DNA of 7,299 nucleotides from CAYMLQ01 sp964390795 (GCA_964390795.1 CAYMLQ010000311.1:1-7299); one strand, 5' to 3'; counted from the first letter of the stretch, positions 1-5,735 are shown. Program-made: numbers and translations. The notes: a model not told the origin generated them from the letters alone.

Positions 1-1
1 C

Positions 2-1612
2 ACGGCGCAGCGCGGCGTGAGCTGGCAGGACAGCGGCGAGTTTCAGTACCGCATCGTGGCCGGCGATTATCTGTGGCACTCCGGCATCGCGCGGGCGCAT
101 CCTCTATACATCGCGATGGCGCGGGGTTTCGTGACGCTGTTTCCGGCAAGGCTGTGCTTCTATTCCGCGAACATGTTCAGCGGCGTCGGGCTGGCGCTGG
201 CGCTGTCGCTGCTGGCCTGTTGCGTGGTGAGGCTGACCCGGTCGGCTGGGGCGGCTGCGCTGGCGGTCGGCGCGCTGGGGTTCGCGCACATGGCGTGGTG
301 GCTGGGGACGGTGGCGGAGGTCTACACGTGGTCGCTGGCGTTCCTCATGGCGGAGATCCTGTGCCTGATCCGATACGCCGAGGGCAGGGACACCCTGTGG
401 CTGGTGCTCCTGTTCGGGGTGAACGGCGCGCATCTGGGCCTTCATAACGCGGCGCTGCTGGGCCTGCCCGTCTACCTGTTTGTGCTGGCCTCAGGGCTTC
501 GGCGGCGCGGGACGCGGGGTCCGACCGTGGCGTGCGCCGCGGCCGTGTGCTGGCTGAGCGGAGCGGGCCTGGTGGCGTGGCAGGCGGTTCAGCTCTGGCT
601 TGGGACGGGTGATCCGCTTCTCGTTCTGAAGAGCGTGCTGTTCGGCGAGGGATACGAGCGACAGGTCTTGGGTACGGGCGGTTTTCAGGTTCAGGTCTGG
701 GCGGCGAACATGGGCTTGGCCGCAGTCAGCTTTGCGAATCCCTGCTGGCTGTTGGCGGGGCGCGGTTTCTTAGCGGGTAAGTCTCACGCCTGCGGAGCGG
801 GAATGAACGAGGGGGTAACGCCGAACGCCGAACGCCGAACGCCGAACGGTGAAGTTGCCGACAGGGGGCGGAATGACGTCCTAAACTGGCTGCGGGTGTT
901 GACGGTTCTGCATGCGCTGTTTTGGGTGCGGTACTTTGTGCCGGATCAGGCGACCTTCGTTTTGCCGACCTTGGGGCTGTTGGCGGTTTGGGTGGGGGTG
1001 GGCGCGAGCAGAGCCAAGTTAGGATTTAGGAGTGAGGAGTTAGGAGTTGGGGGGGTGTCTCTCACAGAGGCGCAGAGGACACAGAGGGGGCCGCTGGCAG
1101 GTGTTTCAGAACGATGGCTTGCGATTGGGATCGCGTGTGCGGTGGTTGGCCCGTTGACGTTGAGCGAGGTGATACAACGGACAGGCATGACGGTGGCACG
1201 GGGCCGGACGCTGCCGTTCAGGGATGAGACGCGCTATTGGGTGACCCCGTGGAAGCAGGGGGAAACGACGGCTGAGAGGTTTGTAGCTGAAGTCGGCAAG
1301 CAGCTCAAGGCGGGTGACGTGTTGCTGGCCGACTCGACGGCCGCGGCGCCGCTGATGGCTGCGCGCGCAGCCGGGCGGCTATCGACGGCGTGGCGGCTGG
1401 TCACGCCCTGGTCGGGCGAGAGCGACGGCGCGTTACGCGATCTGGCCCTCGGGCGCGAGGCGCGGACGTATGTGGTTTCGCCTGTGGCGGGCTATGCGCC
1501 GCGAGCGGTGCTGGCGGCGGCGAAAGGCTTTACGCGCGAGGGCGTCTTATACCGGGTTTCACCGCAGGGGCGGGCCTCTGTGCCCGTCCGCTTGCGGAAG
1601 GAGCGGGAATGA
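2..1612 (+). CDS. DUF2723/GT-C-type membrane glycosyltransferase, 5'-partial
   Basis: Probable polytopic GT-C fold glycosyltransferase, using a lipid-linked sugar donor at the periplasmic face of the inner membrane. The in-window N-terminus reads VSWQDSGEFQYR followed by an AHPLYIAMARGF segment. This matches the DUF2723 (PF11028, TMEM260-like) signature of an Asp/Glu-bearing first periplasmic loop and a following HP-x-x-PLY-like helix; a later TVAEVYTWSLAF segment also fits the family. Many hydrophobic helices follow to about base 1165, then a soluble C-terminal part (about 1170-1609). The frame is open to the window edge and the DSGEF motif normally follows a first membrane helix, so the gene starts upstream; the GTG at 17 is not its start. 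Two repeat-derived insertions (about 775-875 and 1012-1100) lie between membrane helices. The stop overlaps the next start (ATGA). By analogy with TMEM260 it could glycosylate proteins; the acceptor is unknown. Confidence 0.8.
   Translation, partial: TAQRGVSWQDSGEFQYRIVAGDYLWHSGIARAHPLYIAMARGFVTLFPARLCFYSANMFSGVGLALALSLLACCVVRLTRSAGAAALAVGALGFAHMAWWLGTVAEVYTWSLAFLMAEILCLIRYAEGRDTLWLVLLFGVNGAHLGLHNAALLGLPVYLFVLASGLRRRGTRGPTVACAAAVCWLSGAGLVAWQAVQLWLGTGDPLLVLKSVLFGEGYERQVLGTGGFQVQVWAANMGLAAVSFANPCWLLAGRGFLAGKSHACGAGMNEGVTPNAERRTPNGEVADRGRNDVLNWLRVLTVLHALFWVRYFVPDQATFVLPTLGLLAVWVGVGASRAKLGFRSEELGVGGVSLTEAQRTQRGPLAGVSERWLAIGIACAVVGPLTLSEVIQRTGMTVARGRTLPFRDETRYWVTPWKQGETTAERFVAEVGKQLKAGDVLLADSTAAAPLMAARAAGRLSTAWRLVTPWSGESDGALRDLALGREARTYVVSPVAGYAPRAVLAAAKGFTREGVLYRVSPQGRASVPVRLRKERE
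817..851 (+). repeat. Heptamer tandem repeat (AACGCCG) inside GT-C gene
   Basis: Four perfect copies of AACGCCG (817-844) and a degenerate fifth, AACGGTG (845-851). It is translated as NAERRTPNGE and lies in a polar stretch between two hydrophobic segments of the glycosyltransferase, about 775-875, that reads as an insertion. Confidence 0.9.
1017..1051 (+). repeat. Heptamer tandem repeat (AGTTAGG) inside GT-C gene
   Basis: Five units of seven bases: AGTTAGG, ATTTAGG, AGTGAGG, AGTTAGG, AGTTGGG. It is AT-richer than the surrounding coding sequence and falls after a membrane helix that ends near 1006. It is translated as part of KLGFRSEELGVGG. Confidence 0.85.
1061..1087 (+). repeat. CACAGAGG-type repeat inside GT-C gene
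   Basis: CACAGAGG (1063-1070), CGCAGAGG (1071-1078) and ACACAGAGG (1079-1087), directly after the AGTTAGG tract and in the same inter-helix loop. It is translated as LTEAQRTQRG, low-complexity polar residues unlike the flanking membrane protein. Confidence 0.8.
1568..1589 (+). other. GC-rich hairpin near the gene 1/gene 2 junction
   Basis: GGGCGGGC (1568-1575) and GCCCGTCC (1582-1589) pair over eight bases with one G-T wobble and a six-base loop. It covers the last codons of the glycosyltransferase and ends nine bases before the AAGGAG of the aminotransferase, so it could influence coupling. It could also be chance in GC-rich sequence. Confidence 0.4.
1598..1603 (+). promoter_or_regulatory. 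Ribosome binding site deciding the aminotransferase start
   Basis: AAGGAG lies five bases before the ATG at 1609, inside the end of the upstream gene. It supports 1609 over the longer open frame and, with the ATGA overlap, suggests translational coupling. Confidence 0.85.
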
Positions 1613-2943
1613 ACAAGCGGATCTATTTGTCGCCGCCGTGGATGAGCGGCAGCGAGCTGCCGTTAATCGGGGAAGCGTTCGCCTCGAACTACATTGCGCC
1701 GTGCGGGCCGATGGTCGACCGGTTCGAGCGTGAGTTCGCCGAGGCAGTCGGCCTGCCGCACGCGTGTGCGGTTTCGAGCGGGACGGCGGCATTGGACCTG
1801 CTGTTCCATGAGTTGGGTGTAGGCGCGGGCGACACGGTGTTCTGCTCCGATCTGACGTTCGTGTCGTCGATCGCCCCGGCTGTGCATCGTGGCGCAGAGC
1901 CGGTGTTCATCGATTGCGACGAGTCGACGTGGACGATGGATCCGTCCTTGCTTGCTGAAGCGCTGGCGGATGCGGCGAGGCAAGGGCGGCTGCCAAAAGC
2001 GGTCGTGGCGGTCGACCTGTACGGGCAGTGCTGCGACTACGAGCGGATCGAGGCGGCGTGCGCGGCGTACGGCGTGCCGCTGATCATCGACGCGGCGGAG
2101 GCGCTGGGAGCCGTGTATGGAAGTCCTGAAATTCTAAAGTGCGAGAGTTCTAAAGTGGGGGAGTCGGGCAGTCGGCAGTCGGCAGGGGCAGTCGGCAGTC
2201 GGCAAGGGCATGCTGCATGCCAGGAAAACTATAGAACTTCAGAACTCTCGAACTTTAGAACTTCAGAACTCTCGAACTTTAGAACTGCCGGCCAGGCCGG
2301 CTGGGCGGCGGTGTATTCTTTCAACGGGAACAAGATCATCACGACGTCGGGCGGGGGGATGCTGGCTTCGCGGGACGGAGGCGTGGTTGCGCGGGCCAGG
2401 AAACGGGCGCAGCAGGCGCGTGAGCCGGTGGCGTGGTACGAGCATGCGGAACTGGGCTACAACTACCGCATGAGCAACATTGTGGCCGCGATCGGCGTGG
2501 GGCAGTTGGCGTGTCTGGAACGGATCATCCTGAAAAAAAGGCAGATCTTCGAATGGTATCGGCAACGCCTGGGAGCGCGGGTCTCGTTTATGCCGGAAGC
2601 GGCGTACGGGCGGTGTACGCGGTGGCTGACGGTGGTGGAGTTCAGTTCTAAAGTTCTAAAGTGCGGGAGTTCTAAAGTTCTAAAGTGCGGGAGTTCTAAA
2701 GTTGAGAGGGCGGAGGGCGGAGGGCCGTCGGAAAATGTGGAGCGGGTGCGGCTGGCGCTGGAGGCGGAGGATATCGAGTCGCGTCCGGTCTGGAAGCCGA
2801 TGCACCTGCAGCCGGTGTTCCGCGGAGCGAAGGTGTATGGAGGCTCCCTGAGCGAGCGGCTGTTTGGGTGCGGGCTGTGCTTGCCCTCCGGTAGTGGGCT
2901 TGAGGAAGCGGATGTGGACCGGATTTGCGGAGCGGTGCTATGA
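1609..2943 (+). CDS. DegT/DnrJ/EryC1/StrS sugar aminotransferase (EpsN/PglE-like)
   Basis: Fold-type I PLP aminotransferase of 444 residues, expected to transfer an amino group (usually from glutamate) to a keto group of a nucleotide sugar, as in UDP-4-amino-4,6-dideoxy sugar synthesis. Visible motifs: NYIAPCGPMVDRFE (residues 28-40), SSGTAAL (56-62), the PLP-ring Asp161 in IDAAEALGA, and the Schiff-base Lys242 in SFNGNKIITTSGGG, followed by YNYRMSN (284-290) and SRPVWKPMHLQPVF (391-404). The start at 1609 is set by AAGGAG at 1598-1603, the overlap with the upstream stop, and alignment of MNKRIYLSPPWMSG with the family N-terminus; the frame stays open further upstream but that stretch is not family-like. 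At 444 residues it exceeds the usual ~380, fully explained by two in-frame repeat insertions: residues ~172-227 and ~346-372. The catalytic core is intact, so it may be active. Exact sugar substrate cannot be told. Confidence 0.94.
   Translation: MNKRIYLSPPWMSGSELPLIGEAFASNYIAPCGPMVDRFEREFAEAVGLPHACAVSSGTAALDLLFHELGVGAGDTVFCSDLTFVSSIAPAVHRGAEPVFIDCDESTWTMDPSLLAEALADAARQGRLPKAVVAVDLYGQCCDYERIEAACAAYGVPLIIDAAEALGAVYGSPEILKCESSKVGESGSRQSAGAVGSRQGHAACQENYRTSELSNFRTSELSNFRTAGQAGWAAVYSFNGNKIITTSGGGMLASRDGGVVARARKRAQQAREPVAWYEHAELGYNYRMSNIVAAIGVGQLACLERIILKKRQIFEWYRQRLGARVSFMPEAAYGRCTRWLTVVEFSSKVLKCGSSKVLKCGSSKVERAEGGGPSENVERVRLALEAEDIESRPVWKPMHLQPVFRGAKVYGGSLSERLFGCGLCLPSGSGLEEADVDRICGAVL
2122..2286 (+). 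repeat. Composite in-frame repeat insertion with terminal inverted repeats
   Basis: From 2122 to 2169 the sequence is six 8-base units of the form AGTNCNNN (for example AGTTCTAA, AGTGCGAG). From 2170 to 2203 it is AGTCGGC heptamers with one shortened unit. From 2232 to 2286 it is two copies of a 24-base unit (TAGAACTT, CAGAACTC, TCGAACTT) plus a partial copy, the reverse complement of the first family. The 27 bases at 2130-2156 and 2260-2286 are inverted copies matching at 24 positions. The whole is translated without a stop and adds about 55 residues between Tyr170 and the AGQAGWAAVYSFNGNK strand of the aminotransferase. Confidence 0.9.
2644..2721 (+). repeat. 8-mer (AGTTCTAA) array plus GGGCGGA heptamers, in-frame in aminotransferase
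   Basis: Eight 8-base units run from 2644 to 2707: AGTTCTAA twice then AGTGCGGG, that 24-base block repeated exactly, then AGTTCTAA and AGTTGAGA. Two GGGCGGA heptamers follow (2708-2721). The 24-base block equals eight codons (SSKVLKCG), so copy-number change keeps the frame. It replaces the short linker normally found before the RLALEAEDIESRPVWKPM segment. Confidence 0.92.
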
Positions 2944-3326
2944 GTCGAGGATATCACGTCTTTCGCTGGTTGATCGGAATCGCGGGTTTAGGCTGCTGCG
3001 CGGCCAATGGCGCTCGGTGCGATATCTCGGTGAACGGCGTCACCGTGTGCAGGGGTGTTGAACTGTGCCGGGCGGCGAGCCTGATCACCAACGTTTTTTT
3101 AGGCGTTCACGCCCTGATGCCGGGGATCAACGAAGTGGAGCTTCAGGTGGCCGGGTGTGCGGAGGGACTCGACGCGGTGAATTTGAGCGTGGGGCTGGAT
3201 GGTGTTGACATCGGTTCGTTCTATGCGCTGAACCAGGAGAGGCGGATGGTCTCACCCTTGGCGGGTGCTAATCAAGCTGTGAATGTGGCTGGGGATTTGG
3301 TTAAATATCAACCGTTCAACGAATAA
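2940..3326 (+). CDS. Small secreted protein of unknown function, possibly prematurely stopped
   Basis: Predicted 128-residue exported protein. The start ATG at 2940 overlaps the aminotransferase stop (ATGA) and has GGAG at 2929-2932, seven bases upstream. The N-terminus is a signal peptide: basic MSRGYHVFR, a hydrophobic core WLIGIAGLGCCAA and a likely cleavage near NGARC. The mature part has four further cysteines and a beta-rich segment (GINEVELQVAG, then VNLSVGLDGVDIG), which would suit a small beta-sandwich, but I do not recognise a family. It sits between the sugar aminotransferase and the exosortase, so a periplasmic role in the sorting or EPS pathway is a guess. It has no C-terminal PEP-CTERM-like motif, helix and basic tail, so it is not an obvious exosortase substrate. 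The same frame continues without a further stop from 3327 to 3461, where it overlaps the exosortase start, so the native protein may have been 173 residues. Confidence 0.7.
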   Translation: MSRGYHVFRWLIGIAGLGCCAANGARCDISVNGVTVCRGVELCRAASLITNVFLGVHALMPGINEVELQVAGCAEGLDAVNLSVGLDGVDIGSFYALNQERRMVSPLAGANQAVNVAGDLVKYQPFNE

Positions 3327-3461
3327 ACAGTGGAACGCGCGCTGTTCGGCTGTTACCAGCTGCTGTGGCGTTATGTGAGCGTGGGTGATGTGCTTGACTC
3401 GTCGGGCTCGGTTGTGCCGCTGTTCCGTGAGCACGATTCGGGATGCGGAGGCGGGATATGA
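3327..3461 (+). pseudogene. Continuation of the 2940 gene after an in-frame TAA
   Basis: After the TAA at 3324-3326 the same frame stays open for 44 codons (VERALFGCYQLLWRYVSVGD... to ...REHDSGCGGGI) and ends in a TGA that overlaps the exosortase ATG as ATGA, just like the earlier junctions of this operon. No ATG lies in it and no Shine-Dalgarno precedes the possible GTG at 3330, so it is unlikely to be an independent gene. The simplest reading is one 173-codon gene interrupted by a nonsense change, for example CAA to TAA. Sequencing error or stop readthrough are alternatives. The composition looks coding, but I recognise no family. Confidence 0.5.
3447..3451 (+). promoter_or_regulatory. Ribosome binding site deciding the exosortase start
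   Basis: GGAGG lies six bases before the ATG at 3458, better placed than for the ATG at 3443 (which it follows). The site sits inside the continuation frame of the preceding small gene. Confidence 0.85.
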
Positions 3462-5146
3462 CTATGGACAGAAAACGGTTAGCTTGGGCGAGTTGGGTTG
3501 TGGCGGGGCTGATGCTTGCGCTCGGGTGGTTCAACTACCGGGGGGCGCTTGCGTACACCGTGTATATGTTTGGCGACCCTTTGGAGGATATGTCGCACGG
3601 CTGGGTTGTCCCCTTCGTCAGCGCGTATGCGATCTGGACGCAGCGCAAGGCCTTGCGTCTGGCCGCGGGTGCTCCGGCGTGGCGCGGGTTGGTGTGGGTC
3701 TGTCTGTTTCTGGTCATCGGCTGGGTTGGGAGCAGGGGGCAGCAGGAGCGCTTGGAGCAACTCTCCTTGATAGGCATGCTTTGGTCGGTGCCCTATGCGC
3801 TTTGGGGAAAAGACGTCGCGAGGCTGTTGCGCTTTCCCGTCGGTTATCTGATCTTCATCATTCCGGTCGCCTCCTATCTGGATTTTTTCACGATTCACCT
3901 GCGGATACTGGCCTCGACGCTCTCGACGGGGCTTCTCAACGGTTTTGGGCTGGGTGTCGAGCAGTCGGGGACGGCGCTTTTCTCGCGCGTACCTGGAGGC
4001 GAGTTTAACGTCGACGTGGCGGATCCGTGCAGCGGGATACGGTCTCTGTTCGCCATGATGGCCTTGACGTCCGCCTACGCGCACTTCACGCAAAAGACGC
4101 TCGCTCAGAAAGGGGCGCTGTTTGCCTGCTCGATCCCGCTGGCGGTGATCGGGAACATCTTCAGGATTCTGTCGATCTGCCTGGTGGCCACCTGGGTTGG
4201 GCAGGAAGCGGCGATGGGTTTCTACCACGACTATTCGGGGTACGTGGTCTTTCTTGTGGGCGTGTCGCTGATGGTCGAGTCGGGCGTGCTGATTGGCAAG
4301 CTGGACGGGGCGGTGTCGCGCTGGCGCGCTCTCCCCGCGTGGCTGCGGACTGCGACTGGCGAGCGGGCTGCTGCGGCGACAGTCGCGCCGATGCCGGCGA
4401 AGGCGGGCTTATCGGTGGCTCTTGCCGCCTTGGCGCTGATGGTCGCGCTGGTTGTGTTGAAGCGTGGCTTGCCTCCGCCGTCGTACGAGGAGGTTGACTT
4501 TGTGACCCGGTCGCTGCCGGAGAACATCCGCGGCTTCACAACCGATGTGCCGTGGTTCTGCCACAGCGAACAGTGCTTGGAGGTGACGGAAGAGAAGCGG
4601 TTGCGCGTGAAAGGCATGTCAGCAGGCGAGGGCTTCTCCTGTCCCTCCTGCGGCGGGAAAATGCATAAGATCTCGTTGGGAGAGTCTACCGTCCTGCCGA
4701 AAGACACCGAGATTTTCAAGCGTACGTACCAAGCGGCCGATGGCCTGACCTACGCGGTGAGCATGGTGATCGCCGGACGGAGAAGGGGCAGCATTCACAG
4801 GCCCGAGTTGTGTTTGCCGGCCCAGGGCTTTGTCATGACAGGCGCGGAGCGCGTCGCCGTGCGTGTTGCCGGAGGCTCGCCTGCGAAGGTTCGGGTAATC
4901 ACGGTACAGCCGACAGGCGGCAGCCCATTCAATCTCGTGTACTGGTTTTTCTGCAAAGAACGGGAGAGCTGTTCCCACACGGAGCGCATCCTTTCGGACA
5001 TTTGGGACCGGTCGGTACACAATCGCATCAACCGTTGGGTGATGGTTGCCGCGAATGTGTCTTCGACGTTGGATTCGGCGGAGAGCATGGAGCGGTTTGA
5101 GGCGTTCTTGTCGGATTTGGCCTCGAGTATTCAGCTGGAGCGGTGA
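3458..5146 (+). CDS. xrt: Exosortase fused to EpsI domain, with zinc-ribbon-like insert
   Basis: A 562-residue inner-membrane protein. Residues ~8-335 are an exosortase (EpsH/Xrt), the cysteine transpeptidase-like enzyme that cleaves and sorts proteins bearing PEP-CTERM-type tags. The family signature MSHGWVVPFVSAYAIW (45-60) and the catalytic set are present: Cys191 in DPCSGIRSLF, Arg236 in GNIFRIL and His257 in YHDYSGYVVFL, each in or next to membrane helices. A last helix (~316-335) leads to an EpsI (DUF3485) periplasmic domain, residues ~340-562, with the signature SIHRPELCLPAQGF (445-458). Unusually, Cys368, Cys373, Cys395 and Cys398 (CHSEQC ... CPSCGGK) form a zinc-ribbon-like module inside the EpsI domain. 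The start at 3458 is chosen over 3443 because GGAGG at 3447-3451 lies six bases upstream and because of the ATGA overlap. Fusions of exosortase and EpsI are known; the sorting-signal class recognised here cannot be assigned. Confidence 0.95.
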   Translation: MTMDRKRLAWASWVVAGLMLALGWFNYRGALAYTVYMFGDPLEDMSHGWVVPFVSAYAIWTQRKALRLAAGAPAWRGLVWVCLFLVIGWVGSRGQQERLEQLSLIGMLWSVPYALWGKDVARLLRFPVGYLIFIIPVASYLDFFTIHLRILASTLSTGLLNGFGLGVEQSGTALFSRVPGGEFNVDVADPCSGIRSLFAMMALTSAYAHFTQKTLAQKGALFACSIPLAVIGNIFRILSICLVATWVGQEAAMGFYHDYSGYVVFLVGVSLMVESGVLIGKLDGAVSRWRALPAWLRTATGERAAAATVAPMPAKAGLSVALAALALMVALVVLKRGLPPPSYEEVDFVTRSLPENIRGFTTDVPWFCHSEQCLEVTEEKRLRVKGMSAGEGFSCPSCGGKMHKISLGESTVLPKDTEIFKRTYQAADGLTYAVSMVIAGRRRGSIHRPELCLPAQGFVMTGAERVAVRVAGGSPAKVRVITVQPTGGSPFNLVYWFFCKERESCSHTERILSDIWDRSVHNRINRWVMVAANVSSTLDSAESMERFEAFLSDLASSIQLER

Positions 5147-5152
5147 GATCGA

Positions 5153-5392
5153 ATGAGTGTGTTTCGCATGGCTGTGGTCGCCGTTTTACTAGCGACGGCG
5201 TGTTGGGCGGAGTCGCTGCTCAACCGGAGCGGCAAGAACAAGGCAGTCGCGCCGGCCGCGCTCAGGCAGGGCTGGAACCGACTGCTGGTCCGCAACGACC
5301 ACCTGCAGTGGCAGCGGCAGTTCGCCTGCGCGCTGCTGCCCGTGGAGGGCGACACGCTGGATGACCTGCGGTATTCGCTTCTGCCGCGGTAA
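5153..5392 (+). CDS. Short secreted protein: signal peptide plus CAZyme-like tail, possibly deletion remnant
   Basis: Open frame of 79 codons six bases after the exosortase stop; GGAG at 5137-5140 is a somewhat distant (12 bases) ribosome site. The N-terminus is a convincing signal peptide: MSVFR, then hydrophobic MAVVAVLLATACWA with a cleavage-like AxA-type end before ES. The rest, AALRQGWNRLLVRNDHLQWQ and then FACALLPVEGDTLDDLRYSL, resembles the closing beta-strands of jelly-roll modules in glycosidases and related secreted proteins (the pattern L-x-x-GWN-x-LLVK-x-x ... W-x-F). Only about 45 residues of such a module are present, too few to fold like the family. I infer a large secreted enzyme reduced by an internal deletion to its signal peptide and tail; alternatively it is a genuine small exported protein of the operon. 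The frame is short and the family call is by eye. Confidence 0.5.
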   Translation: MSVFRMAVVAVLLATACWAESLLNRSGKNKAVAPAALRQGWNRLLVRNDHLQWQRQFACALLPVEGDTLDDLRYSLLPR

Positions 5393-5434
5393 CGAGCCTT
5401 TTGTCCGGCCCGGCCTTGATGAGCCGCCCGCGTA

Positions 5435-5460
5435 ATTCCACACTTCGAGAGGTGTGGAAT
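5435..5460. repeat. Perfect inverted repeat (hairpin), ATTCCACAC/GTGTGGAAT
   Basis: ATTCCACAC (5435-5443) and GTGTGGAAT (5452-5460) are perfect reverse complements around an eight-base centre TTCGAGAG, which can add a T-G and a T-A pair to leave the loop CGAG. No T-run follows on either strand, so it is not a classical terminator. It is AT-richer than its surroundings, suggesting an imported repeat unit or a protein-binding palindrome. Confidence 0.8.
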
Positions 5461-5463
5461 AGC

Positions 5464-5493
5464 GTGGACAAGGCAGACAAAGGGACAGACAAG
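5464..5493. repeat. Degenerate GACAAG repeat
   Basis: GTGGACAAG, GCAGACAAAG and GGACAGACAAG follow one another, units of 9, 10 and 11 bases, starting four bases after the inverted repeat. It resembles the other short tandem tracts of the window but lies outside any secure gene. Confidence 0.55.
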
Positions 5494-5591
5494 AATGGCG
5501 CGAAGATAAGCTCATTCGCATCGCGTTTTGACGGCTCAGCAAACCTGATCCCTCTGTTGACCGGTGCACGCAAAGACCCGAAGACCCCAAG

Positions 5592-5735
5592 ATGAGACAA
5601 GGCCATTTGCTCCCTCCCATCTTTGGGGCACTGGCCTTTTCGCCCAAGGGCCGCCCGACCATCGCCTATTACGACAAGACGAACGGCAGGCTCAAGATCG
5701 CGGAACAAGTGCCCGTCATGCGCGTGGTGGAGTAA
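5592..5735 (+). pseudogene. C-terminal remnant of a beta-propeller-type protein
   Basis: A 47-codon frame whose second half, ALAFSPKGRPTIAYYDKTNG followed by RLKIAEQ, matches one blade of propeller-like repeats of the pattern S-x-A-x-D-x-x-G-x-P-x-IAYYD-x-TNG-x-LK-x-A. Such repeats normally occur many times in one protein; here only one is present. The frame is closed upstream by a TGA at 5529-5531 and no other blade is seen in any frame between 5393 and 5591. The TAA at 5733-5735 lies three bases from the convergent stop of the minus-strand gene. I read it as the 3' end of a lost gene. It has an ATG at 5592 but no Shine-Dalgarno, so expression is doubtful. Confidence 0.5.
5599..5640 (+). terminator. 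Weak candidate terminator of the plus-strand operon
   Basis: AAGGCCA (5599-5605) pairs with TGGCCTT (5632-5638), with possible inner TGC/GCA and CCC/GGG pairs, and the outer arm runs into TTTT. The loop is long and the T-run short, and it lies inside the propeller remnant. It is the only terminator-like structure seen between the operon and the convergent gene. Confidence 0.3.

Larger units (their letters stand above)
5393..5591. other. Gene-poor stretch between two gene remnants
   Basis: No convincing gene. A 64-codon frame (5401-5595) runs through repeat sequence and resembles nothing I know. The stretch contains the perfect inverted repeat at 5435-5460 and the GACAAG tract at 5464-5493. 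It separates two fragments that look like 3' ends of secreted-protein genes and is probably decayed or inserted DNA. Confidence 0.55.

Noticed and set aside
1390..1608. N-terminal extension of the aminotransferase
   Set aside because: It overlaps the end of the GT-C gene in another frame and is not family-like; ribosome site and homology place the start at 1609.
2122..2721. CRISPR array
   Set aside because: The repeats are 7-8 bases, directly tandem, without unique spacers, and lie inside an aminotransferase frame.
3443..3457. Alternative exosortase start at 3443
   Set aside because: GGAGG at 3447-3451 lies after it and fits 3458; the five extra residues are basic and not family-like.
3479..4228. 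Long minus-strand open frame opposite the exosortase
   Set aside because: It is an antisense shadow of a high-GC gene; its translation is Arg/Gln/His-rich with no recognisable domain. The same holds for 4231-4719 and 4619-5020.
5435..5460. Rho-independent terminator at the palindrome
   Set aside because: The stem is AT-containing and no run of T follows on either strand.
5401..5595. 64-codon plus-strand frame
   Set aside because: It is made largely of the palindrome and GACAAG repeat; no ribosome site or family similarity is seen.
5189..5662. Minus-strand frame of 157 codons across the gap
   Set aside because: It runs antisense through the signal-peptide frame and the repeats, has no recognisable motif, and its length is explained by GC content.
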